The notes below the pieces were generated by a model. The model did no database searches. It saw only the letters and a program-made list of their open reading frames with translations, and was not told where the DNA came from. This document shows, piece after piece, positions 26,700-36,099 of a stretch of 64,000 nucleotides of DNA; the first letter of the stretch is position 1; every line of letters begins with the position of its first letter. The stretch spans positions 1-64,000 of the forward strand of contig CAZWPO010000011.1 of assembly GCA_964635975.1 (NCBI GenBank), written 5' to 3'. The position numbers and the translations under genes are program-made. Origin of the DNA: UBA5314 sp964635975 (GTDB lineage: Bacteria; Bacillota; Syntrophomonadia; Syntrophomonadales; Syntrophomonadaceae).

Positions 26700-27917
26700 T
26701 TATTTGATAAGCGCTAGCAGTCCCTGGGCAATGATCATATCATTCGCTTCCTGGCCGCCAAACCCGTTTATATCCCCGCCGCTTATTACGCTGCGAACCG
26801 TATCACTGGCGATGTCAACCACCAGAACCTTCTGTTTTTCACGGATCAGGATATACAGGGTGCTGCCTTCCGGATCAACTGCTATGGCATCAGGAGACGG
26901 GCCATTCATGTTTAAATTAACCCGCAAAGCATCCGAGTCGCCGGCTTCTGTTTCATTGACCGCACTGCCCTTGATGATTATGGATATCGCTGCCGGTTCC
27001 AAAACCATATTGTTTGCCGGTCCGCTTACGGTAATCAGAATATTGTTCTCTCCCGCGTTCTGAGCAGTCCAGGTCAATCCTTCTGGCAGCCCTTCAATAA
27101 TTATGTCCGCGCTTAAATCATCCCCGGCTGCGCCTTTTAGCGTTCTGCTGATCAATCTAAGCTGCCATGTGCTGTCTTCGCTTGCAACATTCCGGCAGGC
27201 TGCTGCTATAGTTACCGAACTGTCTTCAATACTAGCGCTTATGTTTACCTGCTTGAGCAGAGGTGGAGTCGGGACTTCCGGATCGACAACCTGCTCCTGA
27301 ATGCCGCTGACCTGGTCAGGGCTTTCCTCCAGAAGAGCTCCGGTTTCATCATTTGCCGGAGTATCTGTTTCCACTTCCCCGGTTTCAGTCTGGCCCTGGT
27401 TCTGATTGGCCTGGTCAGCATTGTCGCTGTCATTGCTGCCGTCCGGGTTTTGGCTGTCCTGACCTTCCATGCCGGTGTCATTTGATGTGCTTTCCGAATC
27501 GGACTGCATATCTGTCTGGACTCCGCCATCTGTTGCTGAGCTGTCATCAGATGTTTCATTCACGGGCTGGCCCGCTTCGCCTGCAAAGGTTGTGTTTTGA
27601 TAGTCTGGCTGCTGGCCTGGAGGTTCGGTGACGCTCCCACCAACCTGCCCTGAAGTTTCTTCCTGCACTGACTCGCTATCAGTACTGTCGAATTGGGCAG
27701 TACCCGGTTCTGAAAAATCATCCCCCGGGCTGCTTATGGATTCACCCGGGATACCCTTTGCGCTCAAGTCGGTTCCCGCTGGTCCGCTTTGCTCTGCTGC
27801 CGGTTCCTCGCTCATCGAACCTTCTGCAAAGACTACCGGGTTGTAGAGCAAGAGCAAGAGCATGAGCAAAGACAGACTAATAGAAATCATCCTGTTCAAG
27901 CGCCTTTTTCTTAGCAA
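26700..27917 (-). CDS. Secreted Ser/Glu-rich protein with one adhesin module
   Basis: A 405-residue exported protein. The hydrophobic signal peptide is near residues 9-31; a long low-complexity region rich in Ser, Glu, Gln, Asp and Gly spans about 35-215. One copy of the unnamed 105-residue module found three times in the 15727 adhesin follows (about 225-335), then a single YVTN-like propeller blade (DAIAVDPEGSTLYILI). The C-terminus, GDINGFGGQEANDMIIAQGL, resembles half of a dockerin calcium loop (D1, N3, G6, D12 present; position 5 is Phe). TTG at 27917 follows AAAGGAG. The arrangement is that of a shortened version of the 15727 protein. It is the first gene of the unit with 23732. Confidence 0.85.
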   Translation of the reverse strand: MLRKRRLNRMISISLSLLMLLLLLYNPVVFAEGSMSEEPAAEQSGPAGTDLSAKGIPGESISSPGDDFSEPGTAQFDSTDSESVQEETSGQVGGSVTEPPGQQPDYQNTTFAGEAGQPVNETSDDSSATDGGVQTDMQSDSESTSNDTGMEGQDSQNPDGSNDSDNADQANQNQGQTETGEVETDTPANDETGALLEESPDQVSGIQEQVVDPEVPTPPLLKQVNISASIEDSSVTIAAACRNVASEDSTWQLRLISRTLKGAAGDDLSADIIIEGLPEGLTWTAQNAGENNILITVSGPANNMVLEPAAISIIIKGSAVNETEAGDSDALRVNLNMNGPSPDAIAVDPEGSTLYILIREKQKVLVVDIASDTVRSVISGGDINGFGGQEANDMIIAQGLLALIK

Positions 27918-28035
27918 ATGACTTCTCTCCTTTCAAAAGGGATTTAAAATCTTTTGTTTCAAAGGATTGGGGTCCCATATGCAATAATACGGAATAACGA
28001 TCTGGACCCGCAGCTGCCAGCCCCCTCGCGGCATT

Positions 28036-28073
28036 TTTATAAGCATATGAAAACGGTCTTAAAAAATCTTAAA
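28036..28073 (-). promoter_or_regulatory. Adhesin promoter with TTTAAG direct repeats (second copy)
   Basis: On the minus strand TTTAAG occurs at 28073-28068 and again at 28063-28058 (10-base period), and a -10 box TATAAA (28041-28036) follows 16 bases later. The 20 bases at 28056-28075 match those at 15651-15670 except for one clear change. It lies about 120 bases upstream of the 26700-27917 gene. Confidence 0.6.
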
Positions 28074-28170
28074 TTTTAAATCCTTTTAGCCGAAACATCC
28101 TGTTTTCACATCCTCGTAGCTTTTGCCCAATTTTTCACATTAATCATGACCTTTGCCATGCAAATTTCCT

Positions 28171-28208
28171 GGGAGGTATATCCTAAAATGCAATATATTA
28201 TTAACACA
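28171..28208 (+). promoter_or_regulatory. Conserved 38-base element upstream of the LuxR pseudogene
   Basis: This block, centred on TATCCTAAAATGCA, matches 36062-36099 at 35 of 38 positions by my count. Both copies lie 112 bases before a TATAAT -10 box. It is the only well-conserved part of the far upstream region, which suggests an operator rather than simple duplicated DNA. Confidence 0.6.
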
Positions 28209-28295
28209 TTATTTTGCTCTCTCCAATTATCCCTGGGTATAATTCCGTTATAAATTCCGGTTTTTAGTGAAAAATCAATGTATTGCCAGGATGTA

Positions 28296-28325
28296 TTTAC
28301 CAAACCAGGTATAGTCTGCTATAAT
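28296..28325 (+). promoter_or_regulatory. Promoter of the LuxR pseudogene
   Basis: TTTACC (28296-28301), an 18-base spacer and TATAAT (28320-28325). The preceding AGGATGTATTTACCA is shared with the 36.2 kb promoter. Confidence 0.65.
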
Positions 28326-28380
28326 ACCCCTATCCAAGACCACGCGACACTCATTGAAAAAGGAAAAGCAGGATAAATTG

Positions 28381-29059
28381 ATGGGAGATTACCTGAGCTT
28401 AAATCGTTCTCAATTAGCTTATATCGTTCCGGCTACCCTTTACGCATTCTGGCTGGCCTGCGTGGGCAACAGCCCTGGTATGCTCCCTAGGCCTGATTCT
28501 TCCCATCGCTTTGAAGCAAATAGGCATCATATCGGCCGACATCCTCTCTAAAAGTGTAAGCCACGTGTATATATTTTCCACTTCCGTCCTGACTATACTC
28601 CTTGCCCTTCCTTTGATCCCACTTCTTTTTGACAGGATTAGAGATATGGCAATACTGAGCATAAGGCGGCAGATGCCACCCATCGCTTTGGCTGCATCCT
28701 ACGAATATAATCCCACAGTCAATCCCGAGGTAGAGAATCATTATATTAAATCCGAAATTAAGGAGAGACTACCTGGCGAAGAAATACCCGCATCAATTCT
28801 AAGCCAAAGCAAAGATGACCCTGAATGGGAAATTGTAGTTGATAATTTTGCCCAAAAATACGGGTTCACAAAAAGAGAGACTCAGGTATTGGAGCTTACT
28901 CTGCACGACCTGACAGTAGTAAAAATGGCTGAGACACTTAACGTCTCCGAGCCTACTGTGAAGCACTACATACGTCAAATGCTCAGAAAAACCGAAACTA
29001 AAAACCGTCGTGAACTTCTATCCATGCTGATCAAAGAGCAGGCAGACAAACACTATTAA
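28381..29059 (+). pseudogene. Decayed membrane LuxR-family regulator (internal deletion and frameshift)
   Basis: Copy of the intact gene at 36289-37848. The first codons (LNRSQLAYIVPATLYAFWLA) match its N-terminus. At about 28467-28475 the sequence jumps, out of frame, to the equivalent of residue 330 (LVCSLGLILPIALKQIGII), losing about 300 codons and most of the membrane domain. The C-terminal part from about 28511 is open for 182 codons and keeps two helices and a complete LuxR-type helix-turn-helix (KRETQVLELTLHDLTVVKMA and VSEPTVKHYIRQML). That last stretch is nearly identical to the intact copy. A shortened regulator could be made from an internal TTG at 28511, but no ribosome site is seen there. 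The promoter region is preserved. Confidence 0.8.
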
Positions 29060-29077
29060 TTTCTCGGCGTCATATTT

Positions 29078-29116
29078 TCAAAAGGCGGTTGGCCGCGTGT
29101 CACCGCTTTCTTTAAG
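29078..29116 (+). terminator. Hairpin downstream of LuxR pseudogene
   Basis: A GCGGT/ACCGC stem with AAAG/CTTT flanks is followed by CTTTAAG. It is modest and lies between convergent genes. A second short CAGAGGG/CCCTCTG pair lies at 29124-29158. Confidence 0.4.
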
Positions 29117-29172
29117 TAGACACAGAGGGGTCCTGCATAAATGCGTAGACGCCCTCTGCCTCTGAGTGATTC

Positions 29173-32100
29173 CTATGAAATATGCTCGTTATGGTAGCCC
29201 TTCAGCCGGCAGATTATGGAGAAAGCTTCCCCGCGTTTGATTAGACTGCCGGGTTGGAAGGTATTATCCGGATAGCCGGAAACTATCTGATTAGCCGCGG
29301 CAGCTTCGATATAAACCCAAGCCCAATCTGGAATCGACTCTTTATCAGCAAAGCCCAGTGTGAAGTCCGGCTCTTTTACCTGCGGATAAGCATTAATCAA
29401 GGCCACACACATTTCCGCCCTGGTAATATGCTGATCAGGTTTAAAGCTGCCGTCCGGGTAGCCTTTCATCAGGCCCTTTTCAAAGCAGATGAGTATGGCC
29501 CTCTCAGCCCAAGCGGGCAGTTCATCGCTATAGGGGCTTACCTGATTTTGCAGCTCATAATTCTGCAGATCCTGAGAATTTACCAGCAAAATGGCCGCTT
29601 CCGCCCGGGTGATTTCCTGCTCAGGTCGGATGGTTCCGTCAGGATAGCCTTTAATTATGCCGTGCTGGATTAAAGCTATGATACAGTCATGCGCCCAGTG
29701 GCCCGCCAGGTCGGAGGGCTCAGCTGCCGGATTTTTCACTTCCGGCTCAAGCGGGGTATTGATCACCTCAGGTCGAGTTGTGCTTGATGTCCCAGAGTTT
29801 GTATTTGAGGAGCCGCCCCCTCCGCCTCCACCGCCGCCTCCGGAAGTAACGGTAATATCAGCCGTATCCTGTTTCTCCTGGAAAGCAGCTGTAAGCACAG
29901 TGTTTCCTGGACTTTCGGCAGTGAGCAGGCCGCTCGATGAAATTGAGGCGATGCCGTCTACAGAGAAGGCATAGCTGCAGCTAGCAGTAACATCCACAGT
30001 GGACTGATCAGAATAATAGGCCGTGACCTTCATGGGCTGGGTTCCATTGACCTTAAGGGCCACCCCATCAGGAGTGACAACTATCCCGGTCAGCGCCGCC
30101 TGCGGAGCGGCATTAACCGTTACCGTACACTCAGCATAGGCTTCCGGGTTGCTGACACTGGTAGCTCTTACTACTGAGCTTCCCGGCTTCTTAGCGCTTA
30201 TAAGGCCGTTTGCTACGGTCAGGACACCTTCATCAGATTCACTCTCTATCGTCCAGACGACACTCTTATCGCTGGCGTTTTCCGGCAGCACTTTAGCAGT
30301 CAACTGCTCCTCCAACCCGGCACTAATAGTGGTTTCGCTCTTGTTTAGGCTTACACTGATTACCTCCACCGGAGTGCTCCCGGTAGTAAAGGTCTTATCC
30401 AGGCCATAACTGGTGCCGATGCTGTTGGTGGCAAAGGCCCGCACATGATAGGTGGTTTCGGCGTTGAGTCCCGCCAGGTTGACAGAAAATTCCCCGGTCC
30501 CGGCTGCATCTGCCGCAACCTTGGTTCCATTATCTATTGTCGGGTCGGCGCTGGTAGAAAAGACTACTCCCCGCTCGCTCACCGCGCTGCCCCCGTCAGA
30601 CGTCACATTCCCCGCTACCGAGGCTAAAGTATCCGAAACACCTGATATGGTGCCGGTGTTCACAGTCGGTGCAGTTATTACCGGCTCTCCCAATGGACCG
30701 TATTTCAAAAAACTGCCGTTGTTGCCCAAGGCGTAGCCGCAAGTGGGGCTAATTGCTTTTACCGATGTCATCATACGGTTGGTCATGCCTTGTACTTCTA
30801 TGTTCCAGGACATTCCGCCGTCAACCGTATGCAAAACCACTCCCTTTGATCCTACTGCCCATCCCTCCTGGTTGTTAAGAAAGTCAACATCCATCAGGGT
30901 ACGCTGGGGTCCATAGGCATTAATACCTATTTTGAATACCTCCGGGCTGGCCTGGATGGTCCACTCCTGTCCATTATTGTTTGTATGCAGAATAAAACCA
31001 AAGTCCATTACACACCAGCCTTCTTTGTGGTTAACCATGCATATGCCGTTGTGAGAACCACCGTTTCCGTTCACAGAAACATCCGAACTGGGCATTGTTC
31101 CGTCGGCCCTCCACTCGGAACCGGTCCAGTGGATGATGGCCTCAGCCCCTCCGGCCCAACCCTCCCAGCCATCACCGGAAGGTACAAAGGATATACAGTT
31201 CAGGTTTTCGGACCAACCCGAAATCCCTTCTTCTCTAGGCATAGTTTCCAGGCCCGTCTCATTGCCGGTGACCGGATCAACAGGTTTGACCCGGCTCAAG
31301 CGCATCCAGTTCCCGCAGGCATAGCCACTATCCGATCCTTTGGGATACGTAACCGCATAGTAGGGTTTAACTCCTGAACCGGCGTTTCTCCAGGTCAGAC
31401 CTCCGTCCAGGGTCCGGTAGATCCGGCCGTCATTTCCAGCGGCCAATCCCTCGGAAGCACTCTTGAAGCTGATCGAATAGAATACTGCCGGAGCGGGCAC
31501 AACCTGGAAGGTCGCGCCGCCGTTGTGAGTGATAAGAAGTTCATTGACCGGCTGGTTGTTGGCATACCTGGTCAGGGCCAGCCAGCCGTTGTTTGCATCA
31601 ATGAAATCCATAGCCATCATGGTGGTGGCTCCCTGGGCATTATCTGGCAGGTCTGGATCCAGCCGGGCATTAGCCGGGAGGTTAACGGACAGATCCGTCC
31701 AGCTATAGGTGTCTGCTGCGCTGGTAAATACTTTATCCTCTCCGTAAACGGCGATGTTTTGGGAGTCAATAGCATATGCCCTAACATGGTAAGTCGTATT
31801 GGGATTCAGGTAGGTCAGGTTGACCAGGATCGGCCCCTCCAGGGCGTTAGCCGTGTAGGGCACCTTGAAATCGTTGACAGTGGGGTTGGCACTAGTAGAA
31901 TAAACTACTCCCCGCTCTATGATCCCGGCTAATTTACCAGGAATCGCGTATCCGCCTACTCTGGCCCCCTTGCTGCTTATATCGGTGATGTCACCCGTGG
32001 TGACAGTAAGTCCGTTAACCGTCGCGGTAGTAAATGACACATCTTCACCATAGCTGGTCCCCTGGCTGTTGGTGGCATAGGCCCTGGCATGCGCAATAGT

Positions 32101-35100
32101 CCCACTCATCAAGCCGGTGATGTTTACGCTAAACTCGCCCGTCCCCGTTGTAGCAGCCACGGCTTTGCTGGCATTATCCAGAGTAGGATTGGCCAGCCCG
32201 GAGTATACGATGCCTCTTTCCGTCACCGCGCTGCCGCCGTCAGAGGTCACATTGCCAGCCACGGTGGCTCCACTGGTAATAATATTGGTAACCGCTCCGG
32301 TAGCAACGGCCGGAACAGCAACTCCGCCTCCGCCCAGGGGGCCGTATTTTAACAGAGTCCCCTTATTCCCCAAGGCATAGCCATTGGTAGGTGAAGTGAA
32401 GCACACCGCATTCATCATATTGGTAGTCATGCCCTGGGCTTCCGGATTCCAGGTAGCCCCGCCGTCCACCGTATGAAGCACGGCGCCCTCGATTCCCACT
32501 GCAAAAGCCTCACCCTCGCTCAGGGCAGCTACCGCCCTCAGGTCCCTTTGTTCAGAATCAGCATTGCTCTGGTAGTCGAATCCCCACTGGTCGTTGACCG
32601 ATACACCGCCGGTGTCCGTGTGTACGATGATGCCGTTGGTGCCCACCGCCCAACCCACAGTATCGTTCAGCATATCGATTCCCTGGTAACTCTCACTGGG
32701 CGCCGATTCGATCTCCGCCCAGGCGCTTCCGTCATAATGGCGTATATTGGGATAAGAGGTGCACCAAGCCCGGCTCTCTCCGGTGGCGCAGATGGATCTA
32801 ACGTTTTGAGATGTGCCGCTGCTCATAGCCTGGATTCCAGTGGCGGTCACTTGATAAATCTTGCCCGCATCCCCGCAGGCAAAGCCTGTGTTGGAACCGG
32901 GCGCAAAATCCATACTCAGGGGTGGACCCATGGAGCCGACGGCAGTCCAGCTATCGCCTCCGTCGATGGTGCGATAGATCTTCCCGTTCTGGCAGCCAAT
33001 GAACCCTTCTTGCTGGTTTAACATATGGATGGCCGTGACCCCGCTGCTGGCTTCCGCCGGAGGGGCTATGGTAGTAAACGTCAGTCCACCATCAGTCGTG
33101 TGATAGATATTAGCGCTGCCGGTACCCGATTGTACAATCCATCCCTCATTGTCGCTAATGAACTTCATGTCGAGCAGGCTGGTGTTGCCCTGGGCTGAAG
33201 CCGGGAGGTTGGCCGAGATGTCGCTCCAAACGCAGTCGTCGCTGTCGGTGGTGAAAGTCAGATCCTCCCCGTAGCTGGTGCCTTTCTCATTGGTGGCATA
33301 GGCTCGTACGTGGTAGGTGGTGGAAGGTGTCAACCCGCTTATCTGGACTGCATAAAAACCGGTTCCGTATATGCCCAGGCTGGCCGGCACTGCCGTCCCG
33401 TTCTCCAGGGTGGGGTTGGCCTCGCTGCTGTAGACCACGCCCCGCGCGGTAATCTCATAGCCTTTATCCTGAGCGGTCACGGCCGCCGTGGTGGGCTGGG
33501 TGCTGGAGGCAGCTATCGTATCCACAAAGGGCGGGTCAGTGACCGTAGGGGTGTTGGCGATGACAAAGTCCAGGGTGGCCGCCGCTGTACCGCTGGTAAA
33601 AGCCGCTGTCTGTTGGAATGACACATCACCCGACTTGTGGATTTTGAAACCGGTCACCGCTACCTGGTAGTCGGTGTTGTTTTTTAGATAAAGGGAGCCA
33701 AAAAGGCTGTCGCTGCCAGTTTTTCCGCTTACACAATCTTCGCCCGCACCGGTTTTTAAGGTCACAGTCTGTACCCCGGCGCTGGTTCCGGTAGTATTCA
33801 GTAGTCGTATAGTATAGGGCCCGCTTGAACCACTTGCTGTTATAACATCATCAGCACTGATAATCGCCCAGCCGTTCACTGTTAGCGACCCGGCTGTACC
33901 GCTTACACCGCTGCCTATATCCTGCGCCCCGGCTCCGCCGATGGCCTCAATCTGACCTCCATTTACCACGGCATCAGCGCCGCCGCCCGTGTTTCCGCTG
34001 CCGATACCAGCACCGCTTGTGCCTCCGATAGCTTTAATGATGCCGCCGCTGATTGTCAGGTCCATCGCGCCGCCCTTATAGCCGCTGCCGATTCCGGCAC
34101 TATTTTCTCCGCCCTGGGCGATGACTGATCCGCTGAGTATGATGACCGCTCCGGTTCCTCCAGAAGCACCGCTGCCAATCCCGGCACCTCTGCTGCCGCC
34201 CGTGGCGCTTATATTTCCGTCGTTAATTGTCAGTGACACCGCACTGCTTTTATTCCCGCCGCCGATTCCGGCAGCGCCGTCAGACCCGTTGGCCTGAATG
34301 GTGCCGCCGTTTATGATTACTCCACTGTCTCCGCAGCCATATCCGGCGCCAATACCAGCGCCGCCATCTTTACCGCTGGCGGTAACATTACCGTCATTGA
34401 TAGTTACACTGCCACCATCATTGCTTGCGTCTCCTCCACCGATACCGGCTCCCCGGGAACCCCCGTTGGCAATAACAGTTCCCCCATTAATAATGACAGT
34501 GCCATAGTCTCCAGTGCGGCTTCCACCGCCCACCCCGGCACCTCCGTCATCGCCAGATCCGTCATCACCACCGGCGGCGGTAATATTTCCACCCGATATA
34601 ATTACATCGGCACCCCTGGCCGCTGCGCAACCTCCGCCGATACCGGCACCGCCCTGGCCTCCCCGAGCCTCGATAGTACCATCCAGAATAGTGATGGTGC
34701 CGCCGCTAAAGCCGCCGGCACCGCCGATGCCCGCACCACCTAGATCGCCGCTACCAATTGCGGTTAAAGTACCGCTGCCGTCTATGATCAGCGAACAACC
34801 TTCCGGCACCTGTACGCCAGCATAGGAAGAACCGCCCCGAATATTATTGCTTCCTAATATAATGAGGCTGCAAGCTCCGGTAGCATTGCCGAAGTCAATG
34901 CCCGCTTTCTCATCTGGGGCCGTAAGGTTAAGGTCTTGTATGGTCAGAGCCAGACCGGGATGCCCGGAGGCCAGTTCGATGCTTAGTCCGGTATAGACGC
35001 AGCTTCCCTGCAAAGTGAGTCCACTTATTCCTACCGGAACGGTCAAAGTAGTGTTGGCAATCGCAGTATCGGGTAGAATGATAGTATCTCCGGCGCTCAC

Positions 35101-35880
35101 CCCCGGCATGCCGCCGCCCAGCAGGGAATCATTCCAGTCCTCCGGATGGTGTGTACTTCCGGGCACGGCCATCAATGATAGAACCATCATGGGCTGGAAT
35201 TCCGGCACATTTATTTCTTCGGCTTGGAGAAGTTCCTTCTCTTTAGTTTCCGCGTCCTCCTCTAACACCTTATCATCCTCAGGCATAGCCACGGCCTCAT
35301 CGGCGAACGAATCCAGCAGTCCGCCTGCTGCCGAACTAATGCCACCTGCGGTATATGAGACGTAGACAGTCTGTTTCTTATTGACCGCTTCCTGAAGGGC
35401 GAGGTCTATTTTGCGCTCATCTTCATTTAGTGCGGCTGATAGGACTACGACATTCAGGTTGTCTGCTCTTACGCTGAATTGGGAATGCAAACCGGACGGG
35501 TCGTCCATTGCCTCGCTGAAGCTCACGGTGATAATGGTGCCGTCGCTGTTGGCCGCCGCTCTGACCAAACAGGGAGCAGCTATCTGTTGACTCTGCTCAA
35601 GCTCACCTTCTGTCTGCTCTTCGCTGCCGGAACTGCTTTCGACGCTCGGCGCTTCCGTTCCGGCTTCCTCATCGTCGGATTCTTCTGCTGGTGTTTCGGA
35701 AAGAACCGGGTCCTGCTCCTCCTGATTCTGCTCGATTTTCCCAGGTTCATTCTGGCTCTCATATGCTGGAGCAGTCTCCGCCCGCGGCTCATCAGCATAG
35801 ATAGGCAGGTATCCTGAAAGACTATTACAGGTTAACAGCAGTGCCAGGCACAGAAAAATAACAAAACTTTTTCTCCTCAT
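29173..35880 (-). CDS. Giant SLH-anchored adhesin with beta-helix and two BNR-type propellers
   Basis: A 2,235-residue surface protein. Order: signal peptide; acidic Glu-rich region (about 35-100); a domain of about 100 residues with VSFSEAMDDPSGL; a Gly-rich beta-helix-like region with about ten GAGIGGG-type repeats (about 380-680); fibronectin-like domain; a first BNR/Ycf48-like propeller (about 880-1185; GWAVGTNGIIVHTDTGG); two fibronectin-like domains; a second propeller (about 1387-1730); a further fibronectin-like domain; two Big_2 domains (about 1835-2010); a poly-Gly linker; and three complete SLH units at the C-terminus (KGYPDGTIRPEQEITRAEA). ATG at 35880 follows GGGAGGG at 5 bases. 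It lies back to back with the intact LuxR gene. It is likely a wall-bound adhesin; no catalytic residues were recognised. Confidence 0.92.
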   Translation of the reverse strand: MRRKSFVIFLCLALLLTCNSLSGYLPIYADEPRAETAPAYESQNEPGKIEQNQEEQDPVLSETPAEESDDEEAGTEAPSVESSSGSEEQTEGELEQSQQIAAPCLVRAAANSDGTIITVSFSEAMDDPSGLHSQFSVRADNLNVVVLSAALNEDERKIDLALQEAVNKKQTVYVSYTAGGISSAAGGLLDSFADEAVAMPEDDKVLEEDAETKEKELLQAEEINVPEFQPMMVLSLMAVPGSTHHPEDWNDSLLGGGMPGVSAGDTIILPDTAIANTTLTVPVGISGLTLQGSCVYTGLSIELASGHPGLALTIQDLNLTAPDEKAGIDFGNATGACSLIILGSNNIRGGSSYAGVQVPEGCSLIIDGSGTLTAIGSGDLGGAGIGGAGGFSGGTITILDGTIEARGGQGGAGIGGGCAAARGADVIISGGNITAAGGDDGSGDDGGAGVGGGSRTGDYGTVIINGGTVIANGGSRGAGIGGGDASNDGGSVTINDGNVTASGKDGGAGIGAGYGCGDSGVIINGGTIQANGSDGAAGIGGGNKSSAVSLTINDGNISATGGSRGAGIGSGASGGTGAVIILSGSVIAQGGENSAGIGSGYKGGAMDLTISGGIIKAIGGTSGAGIGSGNTGGGADAVVNGGQIEAIGGAGAQDIGSGVSGTAGSLTVNGWAIISADDVITASGSSGPYTIRLLNTTGTSAGVQTVTLKTGAGEDCVSGKTGSDSLFGSLYLKNNTDYQVAVTGFKIHKSGDVSFQQTAAFTSGTAAATLDFVIANTPTVTDPPFVDTIAASSTQPTTAAVTAQDKGYEITARGVVYSSEANPTLENGTAVPASLGIYGTGFYAVQISGLTPSTTYHVRAYATNEKGTSYGEDLTFTTDSDDCVWSDISANLPASAQGNTSLLDMKFISDNEGWIVQSGTGSANIYHTTDGGLTFTTIAPPAEASSGVTAIHMLNQQEGFIGCQNGKIYRTIDGGDSWTAVGSMGPPLSMDFAPGSNTGFACGDAGKIYQVTATGIQAMSSGTSQNVRSICATGESRAWCTSYPNIRHYDGSAWAEIESAPSESYQGIDMLNDTVGWAVGTNGIIVHTDTGGVSVNDQWGFDYQSNADSEQRDLRAVAALSEGEAFAVGIEGAVLHTVDGGATWNPEAQGMTTNMMNAVCFTSPTNGYALGNKGTLLKYGPLGGGGVAVPAVATGAVTNIITSGATVAGNVTSDGGSAVTERGIVYSGLANPTLDNASKAVAATTGTGEFSVNITGLMSGTIAHARAYATNSQGTSYGEDVSFTTATVNGLTVTTGDITDISSKGARVGGYAIPGKLAGIIERGVVYSTSANPTVNDFKVPYTANALEGPILVNLTYLNPNTTYHVRAYAIDSQNIAVYGEDKVFTSAADTYSWTDLSVNLPANARLDPDLPDNAQGATTMMAMDFIDANNGWLALTRYANNQPVNELLITHNGGATFQVVPAPAVFYSISFKSASEGLAAGNDGRIYRTLDGGLTWRNAGSGVKPYYAVTYPKGSDSGYACGNWMRLSRVKPVDPVTGNETGLETMPREEGISGWSENLNCISFVPSGDGWEGWAGGAEAIIHWTGSEWRADGTMPSSDVSVNGNGGSHNGICMVNHKEGWCVMDFGFILHTNNNGQEWTIQASPEVFKIGINAYGPQRTLMDVDFLNNQEGWAVGSKGVVLHTVDGGMSWNIEVQGMTNRMMTSVKAISPTCGYALGNNGSFLKYGPLGEPVITAPTVNTGTISGVSDTLASVAGNVTSDGGSAVSERGVVFSTSADPTIDNGTKVAADAAGTGEFSVNLAGLNAETTYHVRAFATNSIGTSYGLDKTFTTGSTPVEVISVSLNKSETTISAGLEEQLTAKVLPENASDKSVVWTIESESDEGVLTVANGLISAKKPGSSVVRATSVSNPEAYAECTVTVNAAPQAALTGIVVTPDGVALKVNGTQPMKVTAYYSDQSTVDVTASCSYAFSVDGIASISSSGLLTAESPGNTVLTAAFQEKQDTADITVTSGGGGGGGGGGSSNTNSGTSSTTRPEVINTPLEPEVKNPAAEPSDLAGHWAHDCIIALIQHGIIKGYPDGTIRPEQEITRAEAAILLVNSQDLQNYELQNQVSPYSDELPAWAERAILICFEKGLMKGYPDGSFKPDQHITRAEMCVALINAYPQVKEPDFTLGFADKESIPDWAWVYIEAAAANQIVSGYPDNTFQPGSLIKRGEAFSIICRLKGYHNEHIS

Positions 35881-36061
35881 AAAAACCCTCCCGATCTTTC
35901 TAAGACTTATATACTCCAGAATCTGCATGCGCGACTCCGGTCAACTTCATATCCTTCTGCTTTCCTATCGCCTGTTAGAGAAGTCACATAAATAATTGTT
36001 TCGCCGAATAAGCAATTCCTTATTTTTCGGATTATCCAGGACCATAAGCCTAAACCCAAAT

Positions 36062-36099
36062 GGGAGTTGTATCCTAAAATGCATTATATTATTAACACA
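36062..36099 (+). promoter_or_regulatory. Conserved 38-base element upstream of the LuxR gene
   Basis: Partner of 28171-28208, again 112 bases before the TATAAT box. It lies between the LuxR gene and the divergent SLH adhesin, so a regulator bound here could act on both. Confidence 0.6.

Noticed and set aside
28354..28551. Short frame at the start of the LuxR copy considered as an independent small gene
   Set aside because: Its first part matches the N-terminus of the intact LuxR regulator and the rest is out-of-frame sequence after the deletion, so it belongs to the pseudogene.
33900..34740. Regularly spaced GC-rich repeats that at first sight resemble a CRISPR-like or minisatellite array
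   Set aside because: The period is variable, spacers are not unique DNA, and the repeats are explained by the in-frame GAGIGGG protein repeats of the SLH adhesin.
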